DNA of 64,000 nt from Hyphomicrobiales bacterium (GCA_022842205.1 JALHQA010000010.1:20965-84964), one strand, 5' to 3'. Counted from the stretch's first letter, positions 8,801 through 16,857 are shown. Notes: generated by a model from the sequence alone, not told the origin. A program made the numbers and translations.

Positions 8801-9726
8801 TAAAACCCCGCCACATCGTCCGGCGTACCGACGCTCGAGGCCTCGGCGCCGTCCGCGATGCGCTTCACGAGACCCGCAAGCACCTTGCCCGAGCCAAGCT
8901 CGACAAAGCGCGTCACGCCCTGCGCCGCCATATAGCCGACCGACTCGCGCCAGCGCACCGTCCCCGTCACCTGCTCGACCAGCAGCTTGCGGATCGTGTC
9001 CGGGTCCGTCTCCGCCTGCGCGGTCATGTTGGCGACGACCGGCGGCTTCGGTGTATTGACAGTGACGAGCGCCAGCGCCTCCTGCATGATTTCGGCGGCG
9101 GGCGCCATCAGGGGCGAATGGAACGGCGCCGAGACGGTCAGCGGCAGCGCGCGCTTCACGCCCTTGGCCTTCGCGATCTCGATGGCGCGGTCGGCTGCGG
9201 CCTTGTGTCCGGACACCACGACCTGTCCGCCGCCATTGTCGTTGGCGACTTCCAGGATCTCGCCCTGCGCGGCTTCCGCCGCGATCTCGCGCGCCTGTTC
9301 GGGCGTCGTGCCGATCAGCGCCGTCATGCCGCCCTGCCCGACAGGCACGGCCGCCTGCATGGCGTTGCCGCGCACGCGCAGCAGCCGCGCGGCGTCGGAG
9401 AGCGACAGCGCGCCCGCGGCGCACAGCGCCGAATATTCGCCGAGCGAATGCCCGGCCACGAACTGCGCGTCGGAAATCTTCAGGCCCTTCTCGGCCTCCA
9501 GCACGCGCGCGACCGCGATGGATACGGCCAAAAGCGCCGGCTGGGTGTTGGCGGTCAGCGTCAGCTGGTCTTCCGGCCCGTTCCACATGACGGCCGAGAG
9601 CTTTTCGCCAAGCGCCTCGTCGACCTCGTCAAAAACGGCCTTTGCCGCCGGAAACTGCTCGGCGAGCGCCTTGCCCATGCCGACCTGCTGGCTGCCCTGC
9701 CCCGGGAAAACGAACGCCGTCCCCAT
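8800..9726 (-). CDS. fabD: Malonyl-CoA:ACP transacylase
   Basis: The 308-residue enzyme loads malonate onto ACP. It begins with MGTAFVFPGQGSQQVGMGKA, has the nucleophile Ser94 in VAGHSLGEYSAL and the catalytic histidine in SAPFHSPLM. Family length and motifs are complete. It is probably the first gene of the fabD-fabG-acpP-fabF minus-strand cluster; a divergent lower-GC gene begins 121 bp upstream. Confidence 0.97.
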   Translation of the reverse strand: MGTAFVFPGQGSQQVGMGKALAEQFPAAKAVFDEVDEALGEKLSAVMWNGPEDQLTLTANTQPALLAVSIAVARVLEAEKGLKISDAQFVAGHSLGEYSALCAAGALSLSDAARLLRVRGNAMQAAVPVGQGGMTALIGTTPEQAREIAAEAAQGEILEVANDNGGGQVVVSGHKAAADRAIEIAKAKGVKRALPLTVSAPFHSPLMAPAAEIMQEALALVTVNTPKPPVVANMTAQAETDPDTIRKLLVEQVTGTVRWRESVGYMAAQGVTRFVELGSGKVLAGLVKRIADGAEASSVGTPDDVAGF

Positions 9727-9847
9727 ACGCGATCCTCGTTACAAACTGTGGAATTGAGGCGGATAGAGAGGAGATGGAGCTGCTGAGTCAAGACTTTCAG
9801 CTTACAAAGCTCGCGCCAACAGTTTGCCAAGGAGCTAACCAATAAAG

Positions 9848-10753
9848 TTGACTTGGAAGACATTCAAAGGCGCAGGCCGAAACTTTCTAAGGACAGTTAG
9901 AGACCCGTTTCGGCTACACCGGCTGCGACGCGGATGGCTCACGCTGTCACACATTACGCGCTGGTCGATATTGGCAAAAGCTGGTGGCACACTAGCTATG
10001 CGCTTGACTATCTTAGTTCCGTTTATCGGCACTTTCTTACTGTTCAATCAGGCAACCGAAGCAGCATTGGCGTGGCCCGACTTTCTAAAAAATGATCTCG
10101 GATCAAACGAGCTCGAGCGATTGCCGGCCCAAAATCTGTACTTCACCTATTTCGGCCTGTGTCTTCTGGGCGTGGGCTCAATATTGTTCGCTCTCGTCTG
10201 CCCCTCTGACATAAACGACCAGCCCGATATAAATAGCTATGTCGTAAATACACCTGCAGCTAGCTCGGCGGTGATAGCAAAAGATAACTTTGGAAAGGTA
10301 CTCGATCTTAAGTTCGGGCGAATGGGCGGCGCTAGTGAAGTATTCGATACCACAGAATATCCCGCCGAGCTAGAATCCGACTTTCATGCGCTGATGCAAG
10401 AGCTGTATGGCGCTGTGGATCTCGAAGAGGTTGACGAAGTACCCGAGGTAATGATGTCAACGGGTTATCTTGATTTCACGAATCTCGCCGAAATGGTTTG
10501 GCGAAACGCACGCGCAACATGGGCCATAACGATGCCTTTCTATGACGCAGCCCCCAAATTCGCACGTGACATTGCTTTCTTAAAACATCGATCTCTCGAT
10601 TACAGCAAGTTTCCCATCAGGCTTTTTATAGCAACCGTTTATCTTGTGGGATTTGTACTGTTAGCAAAACCGTCCGTACATATATTTGTGCTTTTGATCA
10701 TGAGGTTTTGGTTCGGGGCGCCTGGATCGGGAGAGATCGGCAGTCCACTCTAA
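9848..10753 (+). CDS. Hypothetical membrane protein, lower-GC, probably acquired
   Basis: This 301-residue protein starts at TTG 9848 with AAGGAG about a dozen bases upstream. I do not recognise the family. Hydrophobic segments are visible near residues 50-67 (TILVVPFIGTFLLF-like), 98-115 (FTYFGLCLLGVGSILFALV) and 263-288 (FIATVYLVGFVLLAKP onward). Between them is a soluble region of about 140 residues rich in acidic residues (AVDLEEVDEVPEVMM). The N-terminus is basic (RNFLRTVRDPFRLHRLRRGW). Codon use is visibly more AT-rich than in every neighbour, with many A/T third positions, which suggests horizontal acquisition. It stands alone between fabD and a terminator. No catalytic motif is seen. 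Confidence 0.75.
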   Translation: MTWKTFKGAGRNFLRTVRDPFRLHRLRRGWLTLSHITRWSILAKAGGTLAMRLTILVPFIGTFLLFNQATEAALAWPDFLKNDLGSNELERLPAQNLYFTYFGLCLLGVGSILFALVCPSDINDQPDINSYVVNTPAASSAVIAKDNFGKVLDLKFGRMGGASEVFDTTEYPAELESDFHALMQELYGAVDLEEVDEVPEVMMSTGYLDFTNLAEMVWRNARATWAITMPFYDAAPKFARDIAFLKHRSLDYSKFPIRLFIATVYLVGFVLLAKPSVHIFVLLIMRFWFGAPGSGEIGSPL

Positions 10754-10770
10754 TTTGTCTCTGCATACAA

Positions 10771-10796
10771 AAAGGCCGCCCCTTCGGGCGGCCTTT
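10771..10796. terminator. Bidirectional rho-independent terminator
   Basis: aaaggccgcc-ccttc-gggcggccttt forms a perfect GC-rich stem flanked by A-run and T-run. It serves the plus-strand gene ending at 10753 and the minus-strand gene ending at 10821, which converge here. Confidence 0.85.
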
Positions 10797-10820
10797 CGCA
10801 GTCCTGACCGTACAGGAAAC

Positions 10821-11093
10821 TCAGTCGGTCGAACGGGTCGTCTGGCGGAAGTAGAACGGATCGTTGTTGTCGTCCTCGCGCAGCTGCGCGCGGGAATCCG
10901 CCGGAAGCGGGGCTTCCGTCGCGTAGCGGCCTTCCTGCATCACATCACCGGACGGCTGCGAAACGTCGCCGCGCACCGTGTCGTAGATGCTGTTCTGGAT
11001 GCGCGAATTGGTCTGGCCGTCGTCGGCCTGCGCGGCGCCCATGCCAAGGGCCAGAACCGACGCGGCGAGAATCAGGGAACGGTTGAGGGTCAT
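10821..11093 (-). CDS. Small secreted protein of unknown function
   Basis: The 90-residue product begins at ATG 11091-11093 with GGAG seven bases upstream. Its Sec-type signal peptide is MTLNRSLILAASVLALGMGA with likely cleavage after AQA. The mature part of about 70 residues is polar and acidic (LREDDNNDPFYFRQ), without cysteines or recognisable domain. An upstream in-frame extension to 11270 is Arg/Cys-rich and looks non-coding, so it is excluded. Periplasmic location is inferred from the signal peptide. Confidence 0.7.
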   Translation of the reverse strand: MTLNRSLILAASVLALGMGAAQADDGQTNSRIQNSIYDTVRGDVSQPSGDVMQEGRYATEAPLPADSRAQLREDDNNDPFYFRQTTRSTD

Positions 11094-11345
11094 TACTTTC
11101 TCCATGATGTAGGCACAGCCGTCCCGTTCGGGCTGCGGGCCGCACCCGGTGCAAAGGCACCTGTTCGAATTCGGGCGGCGACGTCTGGAGGCTTTGCGCC
11201 TGAAGGCAGTTCGTCGTCCGACCGTGCAGATAGGTACGCGCGCGTCCCGGAAAATGACGCACGACTGCACACCGGACCCTGCATAAATGCATGGAACGGC
11301 ATGCGTTTTCGACTTAGGTCGAAGAACCTTTTTGTGCCTGCCCCG

Positions 11346-11567
11346 TCAGTCGACGGCGCGATCCATCAGCCGGTCGAGATCGGCGACGCTCACGGCGTTG
11401 AGCCGCCGCTGGCCCGGCGGCAGCCGGTCGTCGCGATCGATGTCGGACAGCGCCATGCGGATCAGCGCAAAGGCCACATGCTCGGAAAGCGCCTGCGCCT
11501 GCACGCCGGCCTGTTCAAGAGTCTGGTGCAGATCGCGAACTGTATATGTACGTTTTGAGGCCGCCAT
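11346..11567 (-). CDS. Hypothetical small protein
   Basis: This is a 73-residue soluble protein (MAASKRTYTVRDLHQTLEQA onward) with a predicted helical, charged composition and no recognised family. A run of G (GGGGGG) lies at Shine-Dalgarno distance from the ATG. A TTGACG/AATACA pair with 18-bp spacing lies about 80 bp upstream (11650-11679, minus strand) and could be its promoter. The helix pattern is compatible with a small regulator, but nothing specific supports that. Confidence 0.55.
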   Translation of the reverse strand: MAASKRTYTVRDLHQTLEQAGVQAQALSEHVAFALIRMALSDIDRDDRLPPGQRRLNAVSVADLDRLMDRAVD

Positions 11568-11939
11568 GGCGAACCCCCCAATATGCCCGTCCGGCGGCCC
11601 CCCTCTGTGGGCACGGACGATCTGTACATATTATCGTATTTTTTCGTTCTGTATTTTGCATTCGGCTCTGATCGTCAACGTAGGGTAATCGCCATCACAA
11701 AAAGTTCAGCATATCGCGCGAGACGCATGAATCCGCTGCAATTCCGCTGAATCTACTGAGGAAATAGGCCTGGCGCGACCCGAACGGGAGCGCCTGTGGG
11801 TGGGCGAAATGGCCGGAGACCCACATAGGTTAATCCGCTGCCGGAGCAGTGCCCTATATTGAATTTATCGGCAGCCACATTCAGGGCGTTGCCGGCTGGG
11901 AGACCTCCGCGCTTTCGCCCAAGGCAGCAGGTGGTCCCC
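11568..11939. other. Gene-poor interval
   Basis: This 372-bp stretch has an AT-rich patch (tacatattatcgtattttttc, near 11624-11644) and a putative minus-strand promoter at 11650-11679. No convincing ORF, repeat or RNA fold was recognised here. Confidence 0.4.
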
Positions 11940-12062
11940 GTGACTGACTCTTCCGACAATCGCACGGCGGCTTCAGGCGACCGCCTTATATGGATTGTGG
12001 CCGTGGCCAGTGGACTCGGAACCGCGATGATCGCCATCGCCTTCGCTCTGGACTGGTTCTAG
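11940..12062 (+). CDS. Small single-span membrane protein (40 aa)
   Basis: A GTG at 11940 opens a 40-residue frame. It has a polar N-terminus (MTDSSDNRTAASGDR) and one membrane helix (LIWIVAVASGLGTAMIAIAF) ending DWF. An AGCAGGTGG stretch lies upstream. Its stop codon overlaps the stop of a convergent 24-residue membrane peptide (12059-12133). A longer in-frame start at 11859 adds an Arg/Pro-rich tail without a ribosome-binding site and is less likely. The function is unknown. Confidence 0.45.
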   Translation: MTDSSDNRTAASGDRLIWIVAVASGLGTAMIAIAFALDWF

Positions 12063-12133
12063 CTGCGCGCCCAGATATAGACGACCACACTGGCGGCAAT
12101 CAGCGTGACGGCAAACATCCATTCACTGCGCAT
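12059..12133 (-). CDS. Very small single-span membrane peptide (24 aa)
   Basis: ATG at 12131-12133 opens a 24-residue frame starting MRSEWMFAVTLIAASVVVY and ending WARS. Almost the whole length is one membrane helix with a charged residue pair at each end. AGGGGGAAC sits at ideal Shine-Dalgarno spacing, which is the main reason to call it. Its stop (CTA on the plus strand, 12059-12061) overlaps the stop of the convergent 40-residue membrane ORF. The function is unknown. Confidence 0.5.
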   Translation of the reverse strand: MRSEWMFAVTLIAASVVVYIWARS

Positions 12134-12234
12134 GTGTTCCCCCTGAATATGCTCTCGACAAACCCGGCACCCGCCGAAAAGTCACGGACTTCATGTGATT
12201 TATTTTGCGATCAGCGCGTGGGCTTCCTGAAGCC

Positions 12235-12263
12235 TTGACTTTATTCCTATGATGTGCTACACG
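12235..12263 (+). promoter_or_regulatory. Promoter-like -35/-10 of structured element copy A
   Basis: TTGACT at 12235-12240, a 17-bp spacer, then TACACG at 12258-12263. The same arrangement, with the spacer conserved except for one base, precedes copy B on the minus strand (TGGACT 40064-40069; TACACA 40041-40046). Conservation of this segment with the element argues that transcription starts near 12270. Confidence 0.65.
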
Positions 12264-12660
12264 GGGCGTGCTTTCGGTCACGGAGGGCGCTCTCGCGAGG
12301 CGTCGTTTGGGTGGATCGGAAGTGCGGTGCCGGATGCGGGAGTCGCTTCCCAGGTCCGGCGGCCCAAGGCGTATGGTCCCGGCGGGCTCAGTACACCCGT
12401 CACAGGAGGCCTCTGCGGTCGGCCGGCCCGTTAACTCCCAAACCGGGGAGCTAGAGGCTGGCACGGGGTCACGTTAGTGGAGGCTAGAAAGGTAAGCCTC
12501 CAGGGGCGGTGCGCAGCAAGCCGAAAAGACACCGTGCGCGGGACGCCTGGACAGGATGTCCCCCGAGGTGAGTACCCAATCGATGTGGTCCTTCACTCTC
12601 TGACCACATCGCCGAGGGAGACGGAATCTCCCGGCGTCCCGCGCGCCCCTCCATTTCGGA
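12264..12660 (+). ncRNA. Candidate structured non-coding RNA, repeat element copy A
   Basis: About 300 bp from 12264 to 12550 match copy B (39604-40040, minus strand) closely, and the rest shares a layout of hairpins. Foldable elements seen: GGGA-gtcgc-TTCCC within an outer CCGGA/TCCGG stem (about 12350-12375); GGCGGG...CCCGTC; CTCCC-aaaccg-GGGAG (12435-12450); and GGAGGCT...AAGCCTCC (12479-12502). There is also a distal GATGTGGTC...GACCACATC hairpin, and an outer GCGCGGGACGCC / GGCGTCCCGCGCG pairing closing 12535-12645. The CTCCC/GGGAG stem is CCTCC/GGAGG in copy B, so two base pairs changed together. Short ORFs inside are arginine-rich in every frame and not credible proteins. It is co-directional with parE downstream. 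Confidence 0.6.
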
Positions 12661-12738
12661 GGTGCTGATGACGGTTCCGCCGAGCTTCCAAATACGGGAG
12701 CGGATGTCGCACATCTATATTCCGGCAGCACCCCAAGC

Positions 12739-12839
12739 CTCATCCTGAGGAGCCGCCGGAGGCGGCGTCTCGAAGGATGGGCCGGAGGTCAGGTCGCCTC
12801 ATCCTTCGAGACGGCGCTGCGCGCCTCCTCAGGATGAGG
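12739..12839. repeat. Two palindromic repeats tail to tail
   Basis: cctcatcctgaggagccgcc...ctcgaaggatgg is followed by its inverse, cctcatccttcgagacgg...ctcctcaggatgagg. The pair forms a 100-bp near-perfect inverted repeat between the structured element and parE. It is the same family as 8615-8659 and 63694-63734. Confidence 0.85.
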
Positions 12840-12925
12840 GCAAAGCGTCAATCCGTCCGGGTTCGCCCCGTCATCCGGCTGTGCGATACTCCGGCAGCTT
12901 CGAATCACGTCAATCCCCGAGACAC

Positions 12926-14944
12926 ATGGCTCCCAAACCCGATCTGTTCGGCGGTGCCGCTGCGGCCCGCAAGTCTGCCAAACCCGCGCCCGCCAAGGGC
13001 ACGCCGGGCGAAAACGGCTACACCGCCGCGGACATCGAGGTTCTGGAGGGGCTGGAGCCGGTCCGCCGCCGGCCGGGCATGTATATCGGCGGCACCGACG
13101 AGAAGGCGCTGCACCACCTCTTCTCCGAAGTCATCGACAACGCGATGGACGAGGCCGTCGCCGGCCACGCCACCTTTATCTCGGTCGAGATGGAGCCCGG
13201 CGGCTATATCTCGGTGTCTGACAACGGCCGCGGCATCCCGATCGACCCGCATCCGAAATTTCCGAAGAAGTCGGCACTTGAGGTCATTCTCACCACGCTG
13301 CATTCGGGCGGCAAGTTCGGCTCCAAGGCCTATTCCACCTCCGGCGGCCTGCACGGCGTCGGCGTATCGGTGGTCAACGCGCTGTCGGAACATCTCGAGG
13401 TCGAGGTCGCCCGCGGCCAGCGTCTGTACAAGCAGAGTTTCTCGCGCGGCAAGCCGGCCTCCGAGCTCGAAGATCTCGGTGCCGTTCACAATCGGCGCGG
13501 CACGAAGGTCCGCTTCGTTCCGGACAAGCTGATCTTCGGTGTCAACGCGCATCTGAAGCCGCAGCGCGTCTTCGCCATGACGCGCGCAAAAGCCTATCTG
13601 TTCGCCGGCATCGAAGTGCGCTGGCAGTGCGCGCCCGAACTTCTCGCCGGCATCGACGGCGTGCCGGAAAAGGAAAGCTTCAAGTTTCCCGGCGGCCTGA
13701 AGGATTATCTCGCCGCCACCGTGACGGGCCGCCCTCTCCTCACCACCGAGTTCTTCGCCGGCAAGGTCGAGGCCGATCCCGGCCCCGGCGCGGTCGAATG
13801 GGCCATCGGCTGGGCCGAGGACGGCGACAGCTTCATCCATTCCTACTGCAACACCATTCCGACGCCGGACGGCGGTACGCACGAGGCCGGTCTGCGCGGC
13901 GCGCTGCTGCGCGGCCTGCGCTCCTATGCCGATCTCACCGGCCAGACCAAGCGCTTCAAGGACGTGACTTCGGAAGACGTCATGTCCGGCTGTGTCGCCC
14001 TGCTCTCGGTGTTTATCCGCGAGCCGGAATTCCAGGGCCAGACCAAGGAACGTCTGTCGTCCGCCGAAGCCACGCGTCTCGTGGAACAGCTGATCCGCGA
14101 TCCCTTCGACCACTGGCTGGCGAATTCCCCGGCGCAGGCCCGCCGCCTGCTCGACCGTGTCATCGAGGTCGCCGAAGACCGCATCCGCCGCCGTTCCGAA
14201 AAGGGAACGCTGCGCAAGACCGCGACGCGCAAGCTGCGCCTGCCCGGCAAGCTTGCGGACTGCACGCAGGATACGGCGGCCGGCGCGGAAATCTTCATCG
14301 TGGAAGGCGATTCCGCCGGCGGCTCCGCCAAGCAGGCCCGTGCCCGTCAGAACCAGGCCGTGCTGCCGCTACGCGGCAAGATCCTCAACGTTGCCAATGC
14401 CGGTGCCGACAAGCTCGCCAACAACCAGCAGCTCGCGGATCTTCTGCTGGCGCTCGGCTGCGGCACCAAGACGAGCTATCGCGAGGAGGACCTCCGCTAC
14501 GAGAAGGTCATCGTGATGACCGACGCCGACGTGGACGGCGCGCACATCGCCTCCCTCCTCGTCACGTTCTTCTACCGCGAGATGCCGAACCTCATCCGCG
14601 GCGGCCATCTCTATCTCGCCGTGCCGCCGCTCTACCGCATCACGCAAGGCGCAACCACGGTCTACGCGCGCAACGACGCCGAACGCGAAAAGCTGCTGGC
14701 GACAACGTTCAAGGGCAAGAAGGTCGATATCGGCCGCTTCAAGGGCCTGGGCGAGATGATGCCGCAGCAGCTGCGCGAAACGACGATGGATCCGAAGCGC
14801 CGCACGCTTCTGCGTGTCGAGATCGCCGAGGACGACGAGATCGAAACCCGCGCCGCGGTCGAGCGTTTGATGGGTTCGAAGGCCGACGCGCGCTTCCGCT
14901 TCATTCAGGAACACGCGCAGTTCGTGAACGAACTGGACGTCTGA
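12926..14944 (+). CDS. parE: DNA topoisomerase IV subunit B
   Basis: The 672-residue GHKL ATPase subunit of topoisomerase IV decatenates daughter chromosomes together with ParC (not in this window). The ATP-binding motifs are EVIDNAMDEAVAGH (Asn72), DNGRGIP and the GLHGVG loop. The TOPRIM domain carries EGDSAGGSAKQAR near residue 459 and DADVDGAHI. The C-terminal RFKGLGEMMPQQL is typical. Start ATG 12926 (MAPKPDLFGG) is preferred over an upstream in-frame start at 12881. Type IV rather than GyrB is inferred from the short N-terminus and sequence style (EVLEGLEPVRRRPGMYIGGT). Confidence 0.93.
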   Translation: MAPKPDLFGGAAAARKSAKPAPAKGTPGENGYTAADIEVLEGLEPVRRRPGMYIGGTDEKALHHLFSEVIDNAMDEAVAGHATFISVEMEPGGYISVSDNGRGIPIDPHPKFPKKSALEVILTTLHSGGKFGSKAYSTSGGLHGVGVSVVNALSEHLEVEVARGQRLYKQSFSRGKPASELEDLGAVHNRRGTKVRFVPDKLIFGVNAHLKPQRVFAMTRAKAYLFAGIEVRWQCAPELLAGIDGVPEKESFKFPGGLKDYLAATVTGRPLLTTEFFAGKVEADPGPGAVEWAIGWAEDGDSFIHSYCNTIPTPDGGTHEAGLRGALLRGLRSYADLTGQTKRFKDVTSEDVMSGCVALLSVFIREPEFQGQTKERLSSAEATRLVEQLIRDPFDHWLANSPAQARRLLDRVIEVAEDRIRRRSEKGTLRKTATRKLRLPGKLADCTQDTAAGAEIFIVEGDSAGGSAKQARARQNQAVLPLRGKILNVANAGADKLANNQQLADLLLALGCGTKTSYREEDLRYEKVIVMTDADVDGAHIASLLVTFFYREMPNLIRGGHLYLAVPPLYRITQGATTVYARNDAEREKLLATTFKGKKVDIGRFKGLGEMMPQQLRETTMDPKRRTLLRVEIAEDDEIETRAAVERLMGSKADARFRFIQEHAQFVNELDV

Positions 14945-14983
14945 AGTAACAACATGCGCCGTCGGCGCTTTTCGGGGGGATTG

Positions 14984-15367
14984 ATGATGTTGCGTTGCGT
15001 TGCGTTTCTCGCTCTCGTTCTCTTTGTCTCTCCGGCCGCCGCGCAGTCGGTCAGCCCCGACATCGTCATCGTTCGCGTCGCCGGCCCGTGGGAAACCGCC
15101 AGCGATCGCGGCTTTTCCCGTCTTGTCGGACAGGCCGCCGGCGGCCAGCTCGCGCTTTCGGTCGAATGGATTTCCGACACGGGAAATGCCGTCCAGGCCG
15201 TACGGCTTCCCATGCCGCCTGGAGCGGAAAACCTGGCTCTTGCTCGCGCACGCGGTGAAGCAGGTCAGGCCGACAGCGCCGTTTATTTCGACACGCCGGG
15301 CGGAGACACATTCGTTCTCGTGGTGGGAGCGCCGGGCGAAGCACGCTTCGGCCCGGCCACCAACTGA
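14984..15367 (+). CDS. Secreted protein of unknown function
   Basis: The 127-residue product has signal peptide MMLRCVAFLALVLFVSPAAA, cleaved before QS. GGGGGAUUG sits right before the ATG at 14984, favouring it over an in-frame ATG at 14954. The mature domain has alternating strands (DIVIVRVAGPWETA, GGQLALSVEWIS, AVYFDTPGGDTFVLVVG), suggesting a small beta-rich periplasmic domain. No known family is recognised. It lies 40 bp after parE in the same direction. Confidence 0.7.
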   Translation: MMLRCVAFLALVLFVSPAAAQSVSPDIVIVRVAGPWETASDRGFSRLVGQAAGGQLALSVEWISDTGNAVQAVRLPMPPGAENLALARARGEAGQADSAVYFDTPGGDTFVLVVGAPGEARFGPATN

Positions 15368-15376
15368 TCGGCTGGA

Positions 15377-16654
15377 TCAGTACCCGGCGATAATGCCGCG
15401 CTCTGTAACGACAGCCCAGTTTCCGCCAAGACGGCGGATGGCGAGTACCCGATTGCCGCCCGGCAGATTGTCGCCAGGCTCGACTTCCATCGGCGCGCCG
15501 CGTCCAGACTGCACGACGGCAATGCCATTATAGACGTCGCGTACCGCCCAGCCCTGCAGCACCGGCATCTCTGGCGTCGATCGAGGCTCATTGTAGGACG
15601 GCTGCAAATTGTAACGCGGCGGCGGAGGCGGCTCGGGTTCCGCGCGCGCGGTCTCCCGCGGCGGGGTAGCCGGCGGCGACGGGCGTTGTTCATTCAGATT
15701 GCGCGGGCCCGGCGCCAGTTCCCGTGGGGGCGGAGCGGGTGCGGCGGCCGTTTCACGGGCCGGCTCAGCCTTCGGCTTGGGTTCACTGGCCGTGGCAGGT
15801 GGCGGTGCGGGCTCCAGCTTCGCAGTTTCAGACGGATCCGGCACAGGCGCAGGTACTGGCTCCGGAGACGGAGCGGGCTCCGGAGGCAATGCAGCGGTTT
15901 TCTCCTGCTCGGCGGCCGCGGCTTTGGCCGCTTCAGCGGCCGCCTTTTCTTCCTCGGCGGCTTTCACGCGCGCTTCCAGTTCCGCGATGCGCTCCTGAGC
16001 CGCCTTGAGCTCTTCGGCGTTCACAGCAACCGGTGCCGGTTCAGGCTGTTGAGCGGTTGAGGCCGTATCGTTGCCGCCGCCGAATTTCAGACCGAGACCC
16101 GATGCGCCATAGACGAACGCGACGCCACCGAGCGCCAGCGCAACGACGATGCCTGCCGCCATGGCCACAAAGCGGCCGCCTTTACTTTCGCCGGGGTCCG
16201 CAAGCGCGGGCTCCTGATGGTCGGCTGCATCGAAAACTGCTGCGGTCCGCTCGTCTTCGTTCACCCGAAACGGATCGGCTTCCCTCTCCGGCTGGGCGTC
16301 TCGCTCCTGCGCCTGCTCGGGCTGCGAAATTGCAGGCGCGCGATAGTCATCCGACTCCGGCCCGGAGGCATCGATCTCGGATATCTCGGCGACCGGCTCC
16401 GGCGGTGCTTCAAAAACGGGCTCCGGACGCTCGGCATAGCCCTCTGCAGGCACCGTTTCGAAGTCGCCGGCAGGAGGTTTGACTTCAGGAGCCGAAACGG
16501 GTCCGGATTCCAGGTGCGGCGGCTCCAGGCCCGGTTCAGCCCGAATCTCGGTATGTGGCTTCGGCCACAGGCTTTTCGCCGGTTTTACTTCTGGTGCCTG
16601 GCTCTTGGGTTCGGACACACCGCCCGCCATATCGTCGTTTGTCTTCTTGGCCAT
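15377..16654 (-). CDS. Single-pass membrane protein with coiled coil and C-terminal beta domain (unknown)
   Basis: This 425-residue protein has an acidic, proline-rich cytoplasmic region (1-160). A membrane segment follows at about 161-184 (FVAMAAGIVVALALGGVAFV), then an Ala/Glu-rich coiled coil at about 212-250 (ELKAAQERIAELEARVKAAE) and a Pro/Ala-rich linker. The C-terminal domain of about 65 residues (QGWAVRDVYNGIAVVQSGRG, VEPGDNLPGG, VTERGIIAGY) resembles a small beta-barrel of the sort found in envelope-complex proteins. The topology suggests the C-domain reaches the periplasm. The family is not recognised. It is monocistronic and convergent with the preceding secreted protein (9 bp apart). 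Confidence 0.7.
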   Translation of the reverse strand: MAKKTNDDMAGGVSEPKSQAPEVKPAKSLWPKPHTEIRAEPGLEPPHLESGPVSAPEVKPPAGDFETVPAEGYAERPEPVFEAPPEPVAEISEIDASGPESDDYRAPAISQPEQAQERDAQPEREADPFRVNEDERTAAVFDAADHQEPALADPGESKGGRFVAMAAGIVVALALGGVAFVYGASGLGLKFGGGNDTASTAQQPEPAPVAVNAEELKAAQERIAELEARVKAAEEEKAAAEAAKAAAAEQEKTAALPPEPAPSPEPVPAPVPDPSETAKLEPAPPPATASEPKPKAEPARETAAAPAPPPRELAPGPRNLNEQRPSPPATPPRETARAEPEPPPPPRYNLQPSYNEPRSTPEMPVLQGWAVRDVYNGIAVVQSGRGAPMEVEPGDNLPGGNRVLAIRRLGGNWAVVTERGIIAGY

Positions 16655-16763
16655 AACGCTGGCAGCCCTGTGCTGATGGAGTATCGCGACTTTACCATCA
16701 ATCTTGGCGGGACGGCGGCAAAGTAAAGAAAGGTTGCGATCGGCGACCTTAAGGTCCCTTGCC

Positions 16764-16791
16764 TTGACTCACGGTCATAGGTCCCTATGTT
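16764..16791 (+). promoter_or_regulatory. Putative promoter of the DEAD-box helicase gene
   Basis: TTGACT at 16764-16769 and TATGTT at 16786-16791 with 16-bp spacing, about 65 bp before the ATG at 16858. The resulting leader is long, as is common for RNA helicase genes. No cold-shock box is evident. Confidence 0.45.
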
Positions 16792-16857
16792 GCGGCCAAC
16801 AGGGAAACGCCCGCAGAACGCTGCGATTTATTCACCTGCGGACCCGAAAACATCTCA

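Noticed and set aside
12254..12477. Overlapping short ORFs inside the structured element (arginine- and glycine-rich)
   Set aside because: All frames are open because of GC content and give low-complexity sequence. Differences between copies A and B fall as compensatory pairs, not synonymous changes.
12235..12660. Element as tmRNA, RNase P RNA, 6S or SRP RNA
   Set aside because: No tag reading frame, no GAGGAAAGUCCGG-type P4, no SRP tetraloop motif, and there are two copies.
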